40,571 nucleotides of DNA from Planctomycetota bacterium (GTDB lineage Bacteria; Planctomycetota; SZUA-567), in the NCBI GenBank assembly GCA_031289115.1, contig JAITQC010000116.1:1-40571 (forward strand), in the 5' to 3' direction. Positions 25,096 through 33,805 of the stretch are shown in pieces; the first letter of the stretch is position 1; every line of letters starts with the position of its first letter. A program made the position numbers and the translations under genes. Below the pieces are notes generated by a model. That model worked only from the letters and a program-made list of their open reading frames with translations. It did not search any database and was not told the DNA's origin.

Positions 25096-26337
25096 ATGTC
25101 GGGTGACAAAAAAAAACACAATTCCCTAAAATCACTCAAACAGAAGAACCGTTCCGATGTTCTCGATCTTCTGCGTAACGCCGCTGAACCCCTCACCGTC
25201 GCGGAAATCGCCAGCCAGACTTCCCTAAGCAAGATGACGGTGCATAAAATCATCGAGTTCTACCAGGAAGCCGGTTTGATCTGCGCCGCTGGCAAGCGCG
25301 ACGCCGGGGAGGACGGGGGGAAACGGCCAACCCTACTCACCATCAACAAGGACCACCGTTTTATTTTCGCCCTGAAAATAGGCGAAATGGAGATTGTCGC
25401 CGCCCTCACCGACCTAAAAGCCAATATCATCCTTAGTGAAAACGTTGGCATAAACCGCGACGCCCGGCTGGCGGAGATTCTCCAACGGATTCGGGAGTTG
25501 TTCTACCGCCTGATCGGCAAGCTTAACCTGGGGGCCGAGGAATGCGCCGGAATAGTGGTTGGTTGCCACGGCATCACCAACACCACCGACGGCATCATTG
25601 TCACCTCCCCGCATTTCGCCTCCTGGGGCTCCAATATTCCCATACGCGAACGGGTGCGGGAGTTGTTCACTTTCCCCGTTTCCGTCTATGTCGACAACTG
25701 GATCCGTTATTTCGCCTACGCCGAAATGAAAAACGACTACTACCGCGACCCCAATTTCATCATCATCGGGACCGAGGTGGAGGGCATAGCCGCCGGCCTA
25801 GTCATGAATGGAAGGCTGATTTCCGGCGCCAACGGACTAGCGGGCGAGGTTGGTCACATGATAGTCGACATCCACAGCGACGCGGTGTGTGTCTGTGGCG
25901 GCTTCGGTTGCCTGGAGGTGGCTATATCCCTACGCCGGATGGAAAAGAAAGCCTGGGATAAACGGAACGACTGGCCTGAATCAAGCATCTACGGGGGTCA
26001 TTCCCATGAGCGCCGTCCGGTATTTAGCCAGGTGTTCGCGGCTGCCAACCGGGGAGACTCCTTCGCCTGCACCCTTCTTGACGAGGTGATTGATTATCTC
26101 GCCCTCGGGATAAACAACCTGACTCAGTCCTGCGACCCTGGCCTCATCATTATCCAAGGCGAATACGCCAAGGCGGGCCAGTACTTTATTGAAAACCTCC
26201 GCGTCCGTCTCCGGGGTTTGTCGCTTCTACGGATGAACAAGGGAATCCGGGTCGAGTATTCGGAGCACGGTGACGAGTGGACCCTGGTTGGCGCGGCCAA
26301 ATTCGTCATCGACCGTTATTTCGCGGCTCTGCGCTAG
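25096..26337 (+). CDS. ROK-family transcriptional regulator next to iolG
   Basis: This 413-aa protein has an N-terminal winged helix-turn-helix (LTVAEIASQTSLSKMTVHKI, about residues 33-52) and a ROK domain with the zinc motif GHMIVDIHSDAVCVCGGFGC-LE. The kinase-type ATP-binding DxGxT motif is not visible, as expected for repressors. The ribosome site is weak (GAGAG about 13 bases upstream). It is divergent from iolG across 260 bp and probably controls it, perhaps with the distant iol operon, since a 12-mer is shared with the iolE promoter. Its stop codon overlaps that of the convergent gene in the palindrome CTAG (26334-26337). Confidence 0.88.
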   Translation: MSGDKKKHNSLKSLKQKNRSDVLDLLRNAAEPLTVAEIASQTSLSKMTVHKIIEFYQEAGLICAAGKRDAGEDGGKRPTLLTINKDHRFIFALKIGEMEIVAALTDLKANIILSENVGINRDARLAEILQRIRELFYRLIGKLNLGAEECAGIVVGCHGITNTTDGIIVTSPHFASWGSNIPIRERVRELFTFPVSVYVDNWIRYFAYAEMKNDYYRDPNFIIIGTEVEGIAAGLVMNGRLISGANGLAGEVGHMIVDIHSDAVCVCGGFGCLEVAISLRRMEKKAWDKRNDWPESSIYGGHSHERRPVFSQVFAAANRGDSFACTLLDEVIDYLALGINNLTQSCDPGLIIIQGEYAKAGQYFIENLRVRLRGLSLLRMNKGIRVEYSEHGDEWTLVGAAKFVIDRYFAALR

Positions 26338-26921
26338 AATTTGGCAGGCACTGGCTCCCAGGCCACGCCGGCGTTTTCCAGACGCCGTAGACGCAGTTCC
26401 CCGTCCTCTGTCACCCCCAAAACCGCCACCAGATCCAGCCGCGAAGGCTCGAGCGTTCCCTCTGGGACAAAGAAGCGGTTTATCCCGAAATCGAAGAAGT
26501 TGTCCCGTATGACCCGCCCCTTCACCTCCACCCAGTCCCCGTTCCTGAAACCGGCGGTGGCGACACGGGCCGCCAGGCCGGCCGAACTGGCGTCGCAGGC
26601 GAGGGCCTGATACAAGTCTTTCCCGGGCTGGCGGGCCAGGGCTACCCAGACCTCCTGTCCGGCTGGTATAAGTTCAGGTCCGGAGGCGTAGGCGCGCCGG
26701 TCCTCGAAACGGAAATCGAGTTCGACATATTGTCCCCGGAGGAAATCCCGCGGGTCGTGCGTCTCCACCGCCACTTTGATTTCCCGGCCGGGTGGATTGG
26801 ACTCGACCAGGATCCAGCCGAGGAAAAAAGCCAGTTCCGCCGCCACCACCAGGGCGGCAAGGAGTATAGCCAGCTTCCCTCGCTTGCCTAGGCCGTTTTT
26901 GCCAACAGTCGCCGCCGGCAT
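26334..26921 (-). CDS. GDYXXLXY-family membrane-anchored protein
   Basis: This 195-aa protein has one N-terminal transmembrane helix (about 17-40) and an external domain carrying DPRDFLRGQYVELDFRFED, a variant of the GDYXXLXY motif that names the family. A second piece is NGDWVEVKGRVIRDNFFDFG. Proteins of this family are commonly encoded beside DUF2157 membrane proteins, as here. The role is unknown. The start at 26921 overlaps the end of the DUF2157 gene by 34 bp, so the two are translationally coupled. The stop overlaps that of the ROK gene on the other strand. Confidence 0.8.
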   Translation of the reverse strand: MPAATVGKNGLGKRGKLAILLAALVVAAELAFFLGWILVESNPPGREIKVAVETHDPRDFLRGQYVELDFRFEDRRAYASGPELIPAGQEVWVALARQPGKDLYQALACDASSAGLAARVATAGFRNGDWVEVKGRVIRDNFFDFGINRFFVPEGTLEPSRLDLVAVLGVTEDGELRLRRLENAGVAWEPVPAKF

Positions 26922-28105
26922 TTTTCCGCCCCCCAGCCAAGAACTAGCAGTAACGCCCCACCCGCCAGGAAGGAAACACCCGTTTCCTCGAGGCTACCGA
27001 TAAGGTCGAAATAGCGGGTGATAAATCCCAACGCGGTTCCATAGATCCCGAGGATTACCTGCCAGTCTTTTTCCCGCCGCACGCCAGCCCAGACCAGCCA
27101 GATGCACCAGACAAACCACAGGACGGCGGCGGCGATGTTGATGGCGAGAAAATGCCAGTCATAGGAATGGAGGGTTCCGAAGGAATAGAAAGACAGTGTC
27201 TCCCCCGGTTCGATCGTCTGGGAATAAACCGCCAGGCCGGCATAGTCGAGGAGGAGGGTGGGGATAAAGAGGAGGAGGGCCAGGCGACTGGCCCGGTCCG
27301 GCCGGGGGGAGGTAAACTCGCCAAGTACCAGTAGCAGTATCGCCAGGCTACTGAATAAAATAAGACTGGTATTGCCGCCGGGTTTGCTTTCCCGGGTGGC
27401 GTAGTTGAAATGCCGGAAAAAACCCAGGAAATACAAGAAGAGCGCCAGGAGAAAACCACCGACGGTACGGAAGAGGACTCCGGTCATGTGGCGAAAGTGT
27501 CCGGCCAGTCCTGCCAGGCCCAGGAGGCAGGCAGGCAAGAGCAGAAGGGAGGCAGCGTAAACGGTGTTACTGGTGAAATAATCGCCACCCCAGACAATGT
27601 ACCAGAGACAGGCGGAAAGGGTGGCAAGGCCGGCCAGGGGAGTGGAGCGTAACAATAGCGCCAGCGGTATGGTCGCCAGGCACCACACCCTTAAGCCGTG
27701 GGCGGGATTTGTATTGAGGTGAAATATCTGCGTCACTAAGGCCAAACCACCTAGAAACAACCCACAGCCGAGGAAGGACAGGCTTTCGGCCAGGGCGTTA
27801 CTGGCACCCCCGCGCCAGCGGAGTATTAACCCAGCGGCGTGACAGACAGCGAACAGGGTAAGGAACAGGGCGAGCTTCAGGGTTGGGCTTATCGAAAACC
27901 AGTTAGCCCCCACCAGGAGGATGAAGCCGATAACTAGGCCAGTGGCGCCTAGAAAGGTGATCTGGTGCGCCAGACGGCCAAAATGGCGGGGTTTTTCCCG
28001 GGACCTGGCGAGTTGGATAAGGCGGTCGCGGGTGGCGGAGTCGAGCATCCCTTCCGTTTCAGCCAGACCCAGGAATTCCCCCAGCTTATCGACAAAACCA
28101 GCCAT
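26888..28105 (-). CDS. DUF2157 polytopic membrane protein
   Basis: This 405-aa protein has a short N-terminal soluble part (LGEFLGLAETEGMLDSATRD) followed by about ten hydrophobic helices, the layout of DUF2157 proteins. It probably works with the GDYXXLXY protein encoded directly downstream; the biochemical role is unknown. I placed the start at the ATG at 28105, preceded by AAGGAAGT; the open frame extends 29 codons further without a ribosome site. It lies 134 bp after the phosphohexomutase gene on the same strand and may share its transcript. Confidence 0.82.
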   Translation of the reverse strand: MAGFVDKLGEFLGLAETEGMLDSATRDRLIQLARSREKPRHFGRLAHQITFLGATGLVIGFILLVGANWFSISPTLKLALFLTLFAVCHAAGLILRWRGGASNALAESLSFLGCGLFLGGLALVTQIFHLNTNPAHGLRVWCLATIPLALLLRSTPLAGLATLSACLWYIVWGGDYFTSNTVYAASLLLLPACLLGLAGLAGHFRHMTGVLFRTVGGFLLALFLYFLGFFRHFNYATRESKPGGNTSLILFSSLAILLLVLGEFTSPRPDRASRLALLLFIPTLLLDYAGLAVYSQTIEPGETLSFYSFGTLHSYDWHFLAINIAAAVLWFVWCIWLVWAGVRREKDWQVILGIYGTALGFITRYFDLIGSLEETGVSFLAGGALLLVLGWGAEKCRRRLLAKTA

Positions 28106-28239
28106 GGCTACTTCCTTGGCGGCGCGGGGGGAGTTTACCGTAGTCCTGGCGGGAAAAGGAAAAAACATCCAATCCACCGGGAAAGGGTGCATGGGAAAAA
28201 CAAGCCATCACCCCTTCCACCCGGGAACGGGGGGAGGTA

Positions 28240-29589
28240 TTAGTGCTTGCCGCTTTCCGGCTTCCCGCCAATAACCTTTTCCACCTCGATTTTCGCCCGG
28301 TCGCGGGCGGCGGCGTTGTCCGCCTCCAGGTTAAGCCGGAGCAGGGGTTCGGTGTTGGAGGCGCGGATGTTAAACCAGTAGTCGGCGAAATACATGGAAA
28401 GACCGTCCAGGTGGGCGATTTCCTTGGCTGACCCTTTGAAGGTCTTTTCAACCCGCGCCACGGCGGCATCGGTGTTGTCAACCTGGAAGTTGAGTTCACC
28501 GGTGGCGAAGTATTTTTTGAAGGGGCGGATAAGTTCCGACATCTTGCTGCCGCGTTTGGATAGGACGGCTAGGACTGCCAGCATCGCCATTTCAGCGTTG
28601 TCGGTGTAATGCAGGTCGCGGAAATAGAAGTGACCCGAGAGTTCACCGGCGAAAATGGCCTTGTCCTCTCGCATCATCGCCTTGATAAAGGAGTGGCCGA
28701 CCCGGCACATCTTGGCGATCCCTCCCCGGCGCTCAATCTCCTCTTTGCATACCTTGGAGCTACGCAGGTAATAAAAAATGGTGGCCCCGGGTTCGCGGTC
28801 CAGCATTTCGCCAGCCAGGAGGGCGGTTATGAAATCGGCCGGAATAATCTCCCCGGTTTCGTCCACATACATGCTGCGGTCGCCATCGCCGTCGAAAGCC
28901 ACTCCGAGGTCGGCGCCTGACTCCTTAACCTTGCTTACCAGGTCGCGCATGTTGTTGGGGTTGATGGGGTTGGCTTCGTGGTTGGGAAAGGAGCCATCTG
29001 GCTCGAAAAAGAGGGGAATGACTTCGCAGGGGAGTTTAGCCAGGAGCTGGGGGAGGAAGGCGCCCATCACCCCGTTGCCACAGTCGATGACCACGGTAAG
29101 GGGTTTTATGCCATCGGCGTATTTGAGGAGGTTGGCGCGGTATTCCGACTCGACACTGACTGTTTTGACGCCTCCGGACTTGCTGGGGGGAAGAAAGGTT
29201 TTGTGGCTCACCATTTTTTCCATATCAGCTAGACCACTGTCATAAGCCACTGGTATGGCGTCCTCGCGACACCATTTGCACCCGTTGTAGGCGGCGGGAT
29301 TGTGGCTGGCGGTTATCTGGACCCCCGCTCCGGCTTTCAGGAAAGCGGTGGCAAAATAAAGCATCGGGGTGGAAGCCATGCCGATATCGGTGACGTCCAC
29401 TCCGGCTTTGGTTAGGCCCCGAATCATGGCGGCAGACAGGCTTTCACCGGATTTACGCATGTCGCGGCTGACCACCACGCTTTGGCACTCAAGAACCTTG
29501 GGCGCCACCTGGCCAATCGCCTCGAAAAGCGACTCGTTGACCTGGTCTGGATAAATACCCCGCACATCATAAGCCTTGAAAATACCCAT
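28240..29589 (-). CDS. Phosphomannomutase/phosphoglucomutase
   Basis: This 449-aa alpha-D-phosphohexomutase begins with MGIFKAYDVRGIYPDQ. The active-site phosphoserine is Ser95 in TASHNP, the metal loop is FDGDGDRSMYVD, the sugar-binding loop is GELSGHFYFRD, and the phosphate-binding loop is RASNTEPLLRLN. GELSGHFYF and length match the bifunctional ManB/AlgC type rather than PgcA or GlmM. It interconverts hexose 1- and 6-phosphates for sugar-nucleotide synthesis. The ATG at 29589 has GGGAG eight bases before it; an open extension of 24 codons upstream is not needed. It sits in a group of minus-strand housekeeping genes. Confidence 0.93.
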   Translation of the reverse strand: MGIFKAYDVRGIYPDQVNESLFEAIGQVAPKVLECQSVVVSRDMRKSGESLSAAMIRGLTKAGVDVTDIGMASTPMLYFATAFLKAGAGVQITASHNPAAYNGCKWCREDAIPVAYDSGLADMEKMVSHKTFLPPSKSGGVKTVSVESEYRANLLKYADGIKPLTVVIDCGNGVMGAFLPQLLAKLPCEVIPLFFEPDGSFPNHEANPINPNNMRDLVSKVKESGADLGVAFDGDGDRSMYVDETGEIIPADFITALLAGEMLDREPGATIFYYLRSSKVCKEEIERRGGIAKMCRVGHSFIKAMMREDKAIFAGELSGHFYFRDLHYTDNAEMAMLAVLAVLSKRGSKMSELIRPFKKYFATGELNFQVDNTDAAVARVEKTFKGSAKEIAHLDGLSMYFADYWFNIRASNTEPLLRLNLEADNAAARDRAKIEVEKVIGGKPESGKH

Positions 29590-29802
29590 TTGGTTTTCTC
29601 CCATGCCCTGGTGTGACCAGGCGAACCCCATTACCGGGGAAAACGCCTGAGTTACTGGCATTAAATCGTTTGTCCCGCCAGGAATAATGGCCTATCCCCC
29701 CCCGGTGGTACAATAAACCGGCGAAAGGGTGAATCGTGCCAGCCATGGCACCTTCCAGTAGACCGAAACAGACAATTTTAACCTAGAAAAGGGGATTTAG
29801 GC

Positions 29803-29834
29803 AAGGAAAATTAAAAGCCGCCTCCGAAGGCGGC
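29803..29834 (-). terminator. Intrinsic terminator of the small 29.9-kb gene
   Basis: On the minus strand GCCGCC (29829-29834) pairs with GGCGGC (29817-29822) around a 6-nt loop and is followed by TTTTAATTTT. It lies about 45 bp after the stop of the 86-aa gene and closes the transcript. Confidence 0.8.
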
Positions 29835-29880
29835 CCAGCCGGGGTGCCCAACCCGTCTCCACCTTGGCCGGGTAATTATC

Positions 29881-30141
29881 CTAGGGGCCACTGAACACCA
29901 TGGGTTTTCCATCCATGTCTATGGTGAAGCGGTAGCTGGAAATTCCCTCGGTGGGGATGAGGGAGCGGAGTTTCTTACGTAGGTCGCCGAGGTTTACTGG
30001 TCCGGCCAGGTTCAGGGTGAAACTGAACTTGTCGTCCATTTTCAGGGACTTGGGAAACTCCTTGTAAAGGGCGGCGGTGAATTTGTTTACGGTTTGGGGT
30101 TTAGCGCCCCGGAAGTCGTAGATTACGCTTATGGAAGCCAT
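29881..30141 (-). CDS. Small protein of unknown function
   Basis: This 86-aa soluble protein starts MASISVIYDFRGAKPQTVNK and ends with YRFTIDMDGKPMVFSGP. It is rich in alternating beta-like and helix-like segments, with no cysteine and no membrane helix. I do not recognise a family. The ATG at 30141 is preceded by GGGGA; an in-frame TTG five codons upstream is possible. It follows rseP by about 105 bp and is followed by a clear terminator, which supports it as the last gene of the argH-dxr-rseP transcript. Confidence 0.6.
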   Translation of the reverse strand: MASISVIYDFRGAKPQTVNKFTAALYKEFPKSLKMDDKFSFTLNLAGPVNLGDLRKKLRSLIPTEGISSYRFTIDMDGKPMVFSGP

Positions 30142-30245
30142 AGCCTGATTCCCCAAAATGGCCAGCGCTTAGGGGCGGTGGCCAACCCGCAAGGATTGTC
30201 TACCAAGGCCCGCCAGGCGGGAATTCGCCCGTGGGTTGCCTCACC

Positions 30246-32450
30246 TCAGCCGGTGCCCCGGAAAAGGTGAAGAATATCGTAACCGGTGACGGTGAGCATC
30301 AGGGTGAGAAGGCAGGCGATGCCTATCCACTGGATAGTGTTCCTGACCGTGGCCGGGGGTGGGCGGCCCATTAGCCACTCGATTAGGAGAAACACCAGGT
30401 GGCCACCGTCCAGCACCGGGAAAGGCAGGATGTTGCAAACGCCAAGATTGACGCTTATAAGAGCAACGATATAGAGGAAATAGGCGAAACCGCGGTCATC
30501 GGCGATCTTGATGATGCGGAAAAGCTGCACTGGCCCCCCCACCGCGTCAAGAGGCAGGGTGCGGACTATCAGCCGGTGAATCACCCGGTAGACCATAAGG
30601 GAAAGGTTGACCCATTTTTTCCCCGCCGCCGCCAGAGCGGGGATGAGGGGCAGGGGATGCACCGCCTCGGCGGTCTTTAGCGACAGCGGGAGGCGGCTAC
30701 GCAAACCGTGCAGCAGGGGGTTGTCGACAATTTCCGCCGGGGTGTCGGCGAGGATGTACTCGCGTTCCCCCGTGTCACCCTGCCGGTCGTTACGGATGAA
30801 GGCGGTAGTGGTGGTGGACAGGTCCGGGGAGTAGTGGATCATAGTCAGGCGCTTACCCCGCAACCGGGCGATGCCACCCAGTTCCTGGTCAGCGAAGCTA
30901 TCTGGAACAACGGCGGTAACTGGCCCGGCCAGGAGATCAAGACCCAACATGGGGCGGGGATAGTTTTCCATGGTGCGCGGCGCCACTTCCAGAGTGATGT
31001 TGGCGTCGAGGACCTCCGGATAGGGGGAACGGGGGTCTCCCTCTTCCCGGTGGAGGTAGAATTTGACCGGAAGGCTAGCGGCAACTTCCACCATCTCCTT
31101 TAGAGACATTCCTTTTGGAAGGGTCTGGGAGTTAATCTGATTGATGAAGTCGCCAGCTTGAACCACGCCGTCAGCCGGGGAATCCGGGATGACTGTCTCA
31201 ACCCGGAAGCCTTTGTCCCCTTCCATTTGCCCCTGCACCCCTAGCAACGTGTCAGTGGCTGGAGTCACTCCGGAATGGCCGACCATCACTCGGGGTTTTA
31301 GGGTGGCGAACAGTTGCTGCCCATCCCGGAGCATACCCAGGTCAATACTCTGGAGAGCTGAATTAAGCACGACATCTTGGAAGTCCTGGATTGAGCCGAA
31401 GCGGTGTAACTCTGTTTGGGTTGGGAGGGTGTAGGCCACGGCGAGGTCGCCGGGGAGAAAACCGGCCGTGTCAGCCGGACTTCCCGGCATAACCCCGGCG
31501 ATTCTTACTCCGATCCGCAGACCCATGTCGAATTCGCCATAGGTTTCCAAAGGGAGCACGACATTCCGGAGTTCGCCACTATGGCTGTCACTGATGCTAA
31601 GCTCAACCTTTTTTCCCGGCTGGTTCTCCAGCATTTCGCCCAGGAGATGGCCCTGGTTTTCCTGGAGCGGGGTGGCGTTAACCGCCACGATGCGGTCGCC
31701 AGGGACCAGTTTACCCTCCATCGCAGCCAGGAACTCGGGGTCGTTCACCAGGCCAGCGATTACCAGGGAGCGGGCTGGCTCCACGCCGATGGTGTTAAGG
31801 TTGCCACGCATGTTGCTAGCCCGGCCCTTGACCCTGGCGCTAAGAATTTCCGAGTCGCCGGCTTCGTCGCTACGGGCGAAGTCTACCTGTATCTCACCGC
31901 CGCTCCCGGCCATGGCGATGGCTTCGGCGGCGTCTTCGAAGGACTCCACCGTCCGTCCGTCGATACGAAGCAGGCGGTCACCCGAGTGGAGACCGGAAAT
32001 AGCTGCTGGTCCATTGGGGTCCATGGCACCCAGGGTGGCGGGGATAAAGGGTATGCCATACATGTAGGCGGCAACTAGGACGATGAAGCCGAAGATGAAG
32101 TTCATTATCACCCCACCCGCGAAAACCAGCGCCTGTTGCGACAGGGTTTTGGTCTGGAGTTCATCCGGGGCGCCGGTCCGGCGTTCTTTACGGGGGTCGT
32201 CGTTTTGGCCAGCCAGGGCGCAATAGCCACCGAGCGGGAGAATGCCGATGCCATAGGTGGTTCCCCGGAACTCGCGTTTTAGCGCCAGACTGAAAATGTC
32301 GATGCCGATGAAGAAACGCTCCACCCGGACCCCCACCAGGCGGGCGGCCAGGTAATGCCCGAGTTCGTGGACAAAAATCAGGGTTGAGAAGGCGAAAATC
32401 ACCACTATGACCTGGATGACAACTGCTAAACTGGGGATGTAATCACTCAT
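30246..32450 (-). CDS. rseP: Site-2 zinc metalloprotease (M50, RseP-like) with extra PDZ domains
   Basis: This 734-aa intramembrane protease has the zinc motif HELGH at residues 28-32 in the first membrane helix and the third ligand in NILPFPVLDGGHL near the C-terminus. YGIGILPLGGYCALAGQ is also typical of the family. Between the catalytic helices lies a very long periplasmic part with about four PDZ-like segments (around LHSGDRLLRIDGR, LVPGDRIVAVNAT, MPGSPADTAGFLPGDLAVAY and PDSPADGVVQAGDFINQINS). RseP of E. coli has 450 residues and two PDZ domains. It cleaves membrane proteins, such as anti-sigma factors, after a first cut. It follows dxr by 180 bp, a pairing seen in many bacteria. Confidence 0.92.
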   Translation of the reverse strand: MSDYIPSLAVVIQVIVVIFAFSTLIFVHELGHYLAARLVGVRVERFFIGIDIFSLALKREFRGTTYGIGILPLGGYCALAGQNDDPRKERRTGAPDELQTKTLSQQALVFAGGVIMNFIFGFIVLVAAYMYGIPFIPATLGAMDPNGPAAISGLHSGDRLLRIDGRTVESFEDAAEAIAMAGSGGEIQVDFARSDEAGDSEILSARVKGRASNMRGNLNTIGVEPARSLVIAGLVNDPEFLAAMEGKLVPGDRIVAVNATPLQENQGHLLGEMLENQPGKKVELSISDSHSGELRNVVLPLETYGEFDMGLRIGVRIAGVMPGSPADTAGFLPGDLAVAYTLPTQTELHRFGSIQDFQDVVLNSALQSIDLGMLRDGQQLFATLKPRVMVGHSGVTPATDTLLGVQGQMEGDKGFRVETVIPDSPADGVVQAGDFINQINSQTLPKGMSLKEMVEVAASLPVKFYLHREEGDPRSPYPEVLDANITLEVAPRTMENYPRPMLGLDLLAGPVTAVVPDSFADQELGGIARLRGKRLTMIHYSPDLSTTTTAFIRNDRQGDTGEREYILADTPAEIVDNPLLHGLRSRLPLSLKTAEAVHPLPLIPALAAAGKKWVNLSLMVYRVIHRLIVRTLPLDAVGGPVQLFRIIKIADDRGFAYFLYIVALISVNLGVCNILPFPVLDGGHLVFLLIEWLMGRPPPATVRNTIQWIGIACLLTLMLTVTGYDILHLFRGTG

Positions 32451-32629
32451 TCGGGGTTGTGTCCTTTGTGCGTGCGGGCACCCGAAAACGTGGCGCGGGG
32501 AAGGCCGCAGGTTGCTGGGTCATGACACGTACGGGGCGGTTTATGGGTATTCCGGTATTTTAGCCAAAAGAAGGACAAAAAAAAGAAAAATGAGTCGCCC
32601 CGCTAAGCGTCTGGGAAATTCCCCCTTCT

Positions 32630-33805
32630 TCATCCCGGCCGGGGGGAGTTGGCAAGCCACTCCGCCACGGCTTGCCGCGTGTCCTGGTGGAGCGCCTCCA
32701 CCGCCGCCAGGTCCGCCAGGGGCACCTCGCCAGCATTGGGGAGTCGTTCCAGAGCGGCCGCCACCGCGACCGCGATGTCTCCGAAGGAAATTTTTTCCGC
32801 CAGAAACAACTCCACCGCCATTTCGTTGGCGGCGTTAAAGGCGGCGGCGGCGGTTTCCCCCCGCTTCCCCGCCTGGAGGCCGGTGTCAAGAAGAGGGAAA
32901 CGGGCGTAGTCGGGGGGTTCGAAGTTAAACTGGTGCTGGCTTTTCCAGTTGAGTCCAGGCGCCTTGGACAACTCGCGTTCGGGGTAAAACAGGGCGAAAG
33001 CAGCGGGAAGGGTCATGTTCGCCACCCCCAGGTGGGCCAGACACGATCCATCGACAAACTCCACCATGCCGTGCACCAGCGATTCCGGATGCACCAGTAT
33101 TTCCAGCCGCTCGTAGGGGATTTGGAAAAGATGATGCGCCTCAATGCATTCGAGCGCCTTGTTGGACAGGCTAGCTGAGTCGACGCTTATCTTCGCCCCC
33201 ATCCGCCACACTGGATGCCGGAGCGCGTCAGTAGGCGTTGCCCGGGCGATAGCCTCCCGGGTCCAGGTGCGGAAGGGACCCCCACTGGCGGTGATCCACA
33301 GCCGGGATATCTCCGCGATCGAACGGCCTTCCAGGCACTGGAAAAGGGCGGAATGCTCGGAATCCAGGGGAATAACCTCGGCGGAGTATTTTTTGGCCTC
33401 GGCTAGAAAGAGGCGGCCAGCGGAAACGAGGATTTCTTTTTCCGCCAGGAGGATGCGCATTCCCCGGCGGACGGCGGCGAAGGTCATCCTTAGACCGGCG
33501 GTACCGGAGACGGCGGCGACACAGGTGTCGGCCTCCACCGCCTCCACCAGGTGTTCTCCAGCCTGGGGGCCAGAGAAGACGGTACGATGGCTAGCGGGGA
33601 GGAGATCCTGGAAGACGGGGGCGTCCTCCGCCTGGTGGAAGGCGATGACGGCGTCGGGGAATTCTTCGGCTAGCCGGGCGAGCTCGACCCCACCCCGGCG
33701 GGCGGCTAGGCCAACCACCTGGAAGCGCCCGGGGTAGTGGCGGATAACCGTGAGGACACTTTGGCTCACTGAACCGGTGGCGCCCAGGAGTACAACCTTA
33801 CGCAT
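32630..33805 (-). CDS. dxr: 1-Deoxy-D-xylulose-5-phosphate reductoisomerase
   Basis: This 391-aa enzyme makes 2-C-methyl-D-erythritol 4-phosphate in the MEP isoprenoid pathway. It has the NADPH-binding GATGSVSQSVL, the metal- and substrate-binding LDSEHSALFQCL, ITASGGPFR, and MGAKISVDSASLSNKALECI with the Ser, Asn, Lys and Glu ligands. One motif is altered: LAEKEILVSAG stands where most DXRs have LANKESLV, so Asn and Ser are replaced while Lys-Glu are kept. Its ATG follows the argH stop directly (TGAATG), which indicates translational coupling. The product feeds isoprenoid and undecaprenyl-phosphate synthesis. Confidence 0.95.
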   Translation of the reverse strand: MRKVVLLGATGSVSQSVLTVIRHYPGRFQVVGLAARRGGVELARLAEEFPDAVIAFHQAEDAPVFQDLLPASHRTVFSGPQAGEHLVEAVEADTCVAAVSGTAGLRMTFAAVRRGMRILLAEKEILVSAGRLFLAEAKKYSAEVIPLDSEHSALFQCLEGRSIAEISRLWITASGGPFRTWTREAIARATPTDALRHPVWRMGAKISVDSASLSNKALECIEAHHLFQIPYERLEILVHPESLVHGMVEFVDGSCLAHLGVANMTLPAAFALFYPERELSKAPGLNWKSQHQFNFEPPDYARFPLLDTGLQAGKRGETAAAAFNAANEMAVELFLAEKISFGDIAVAVAAALERLPNAGEVPLADLAAVEALHQDTRQAVAEWLANSPRPG

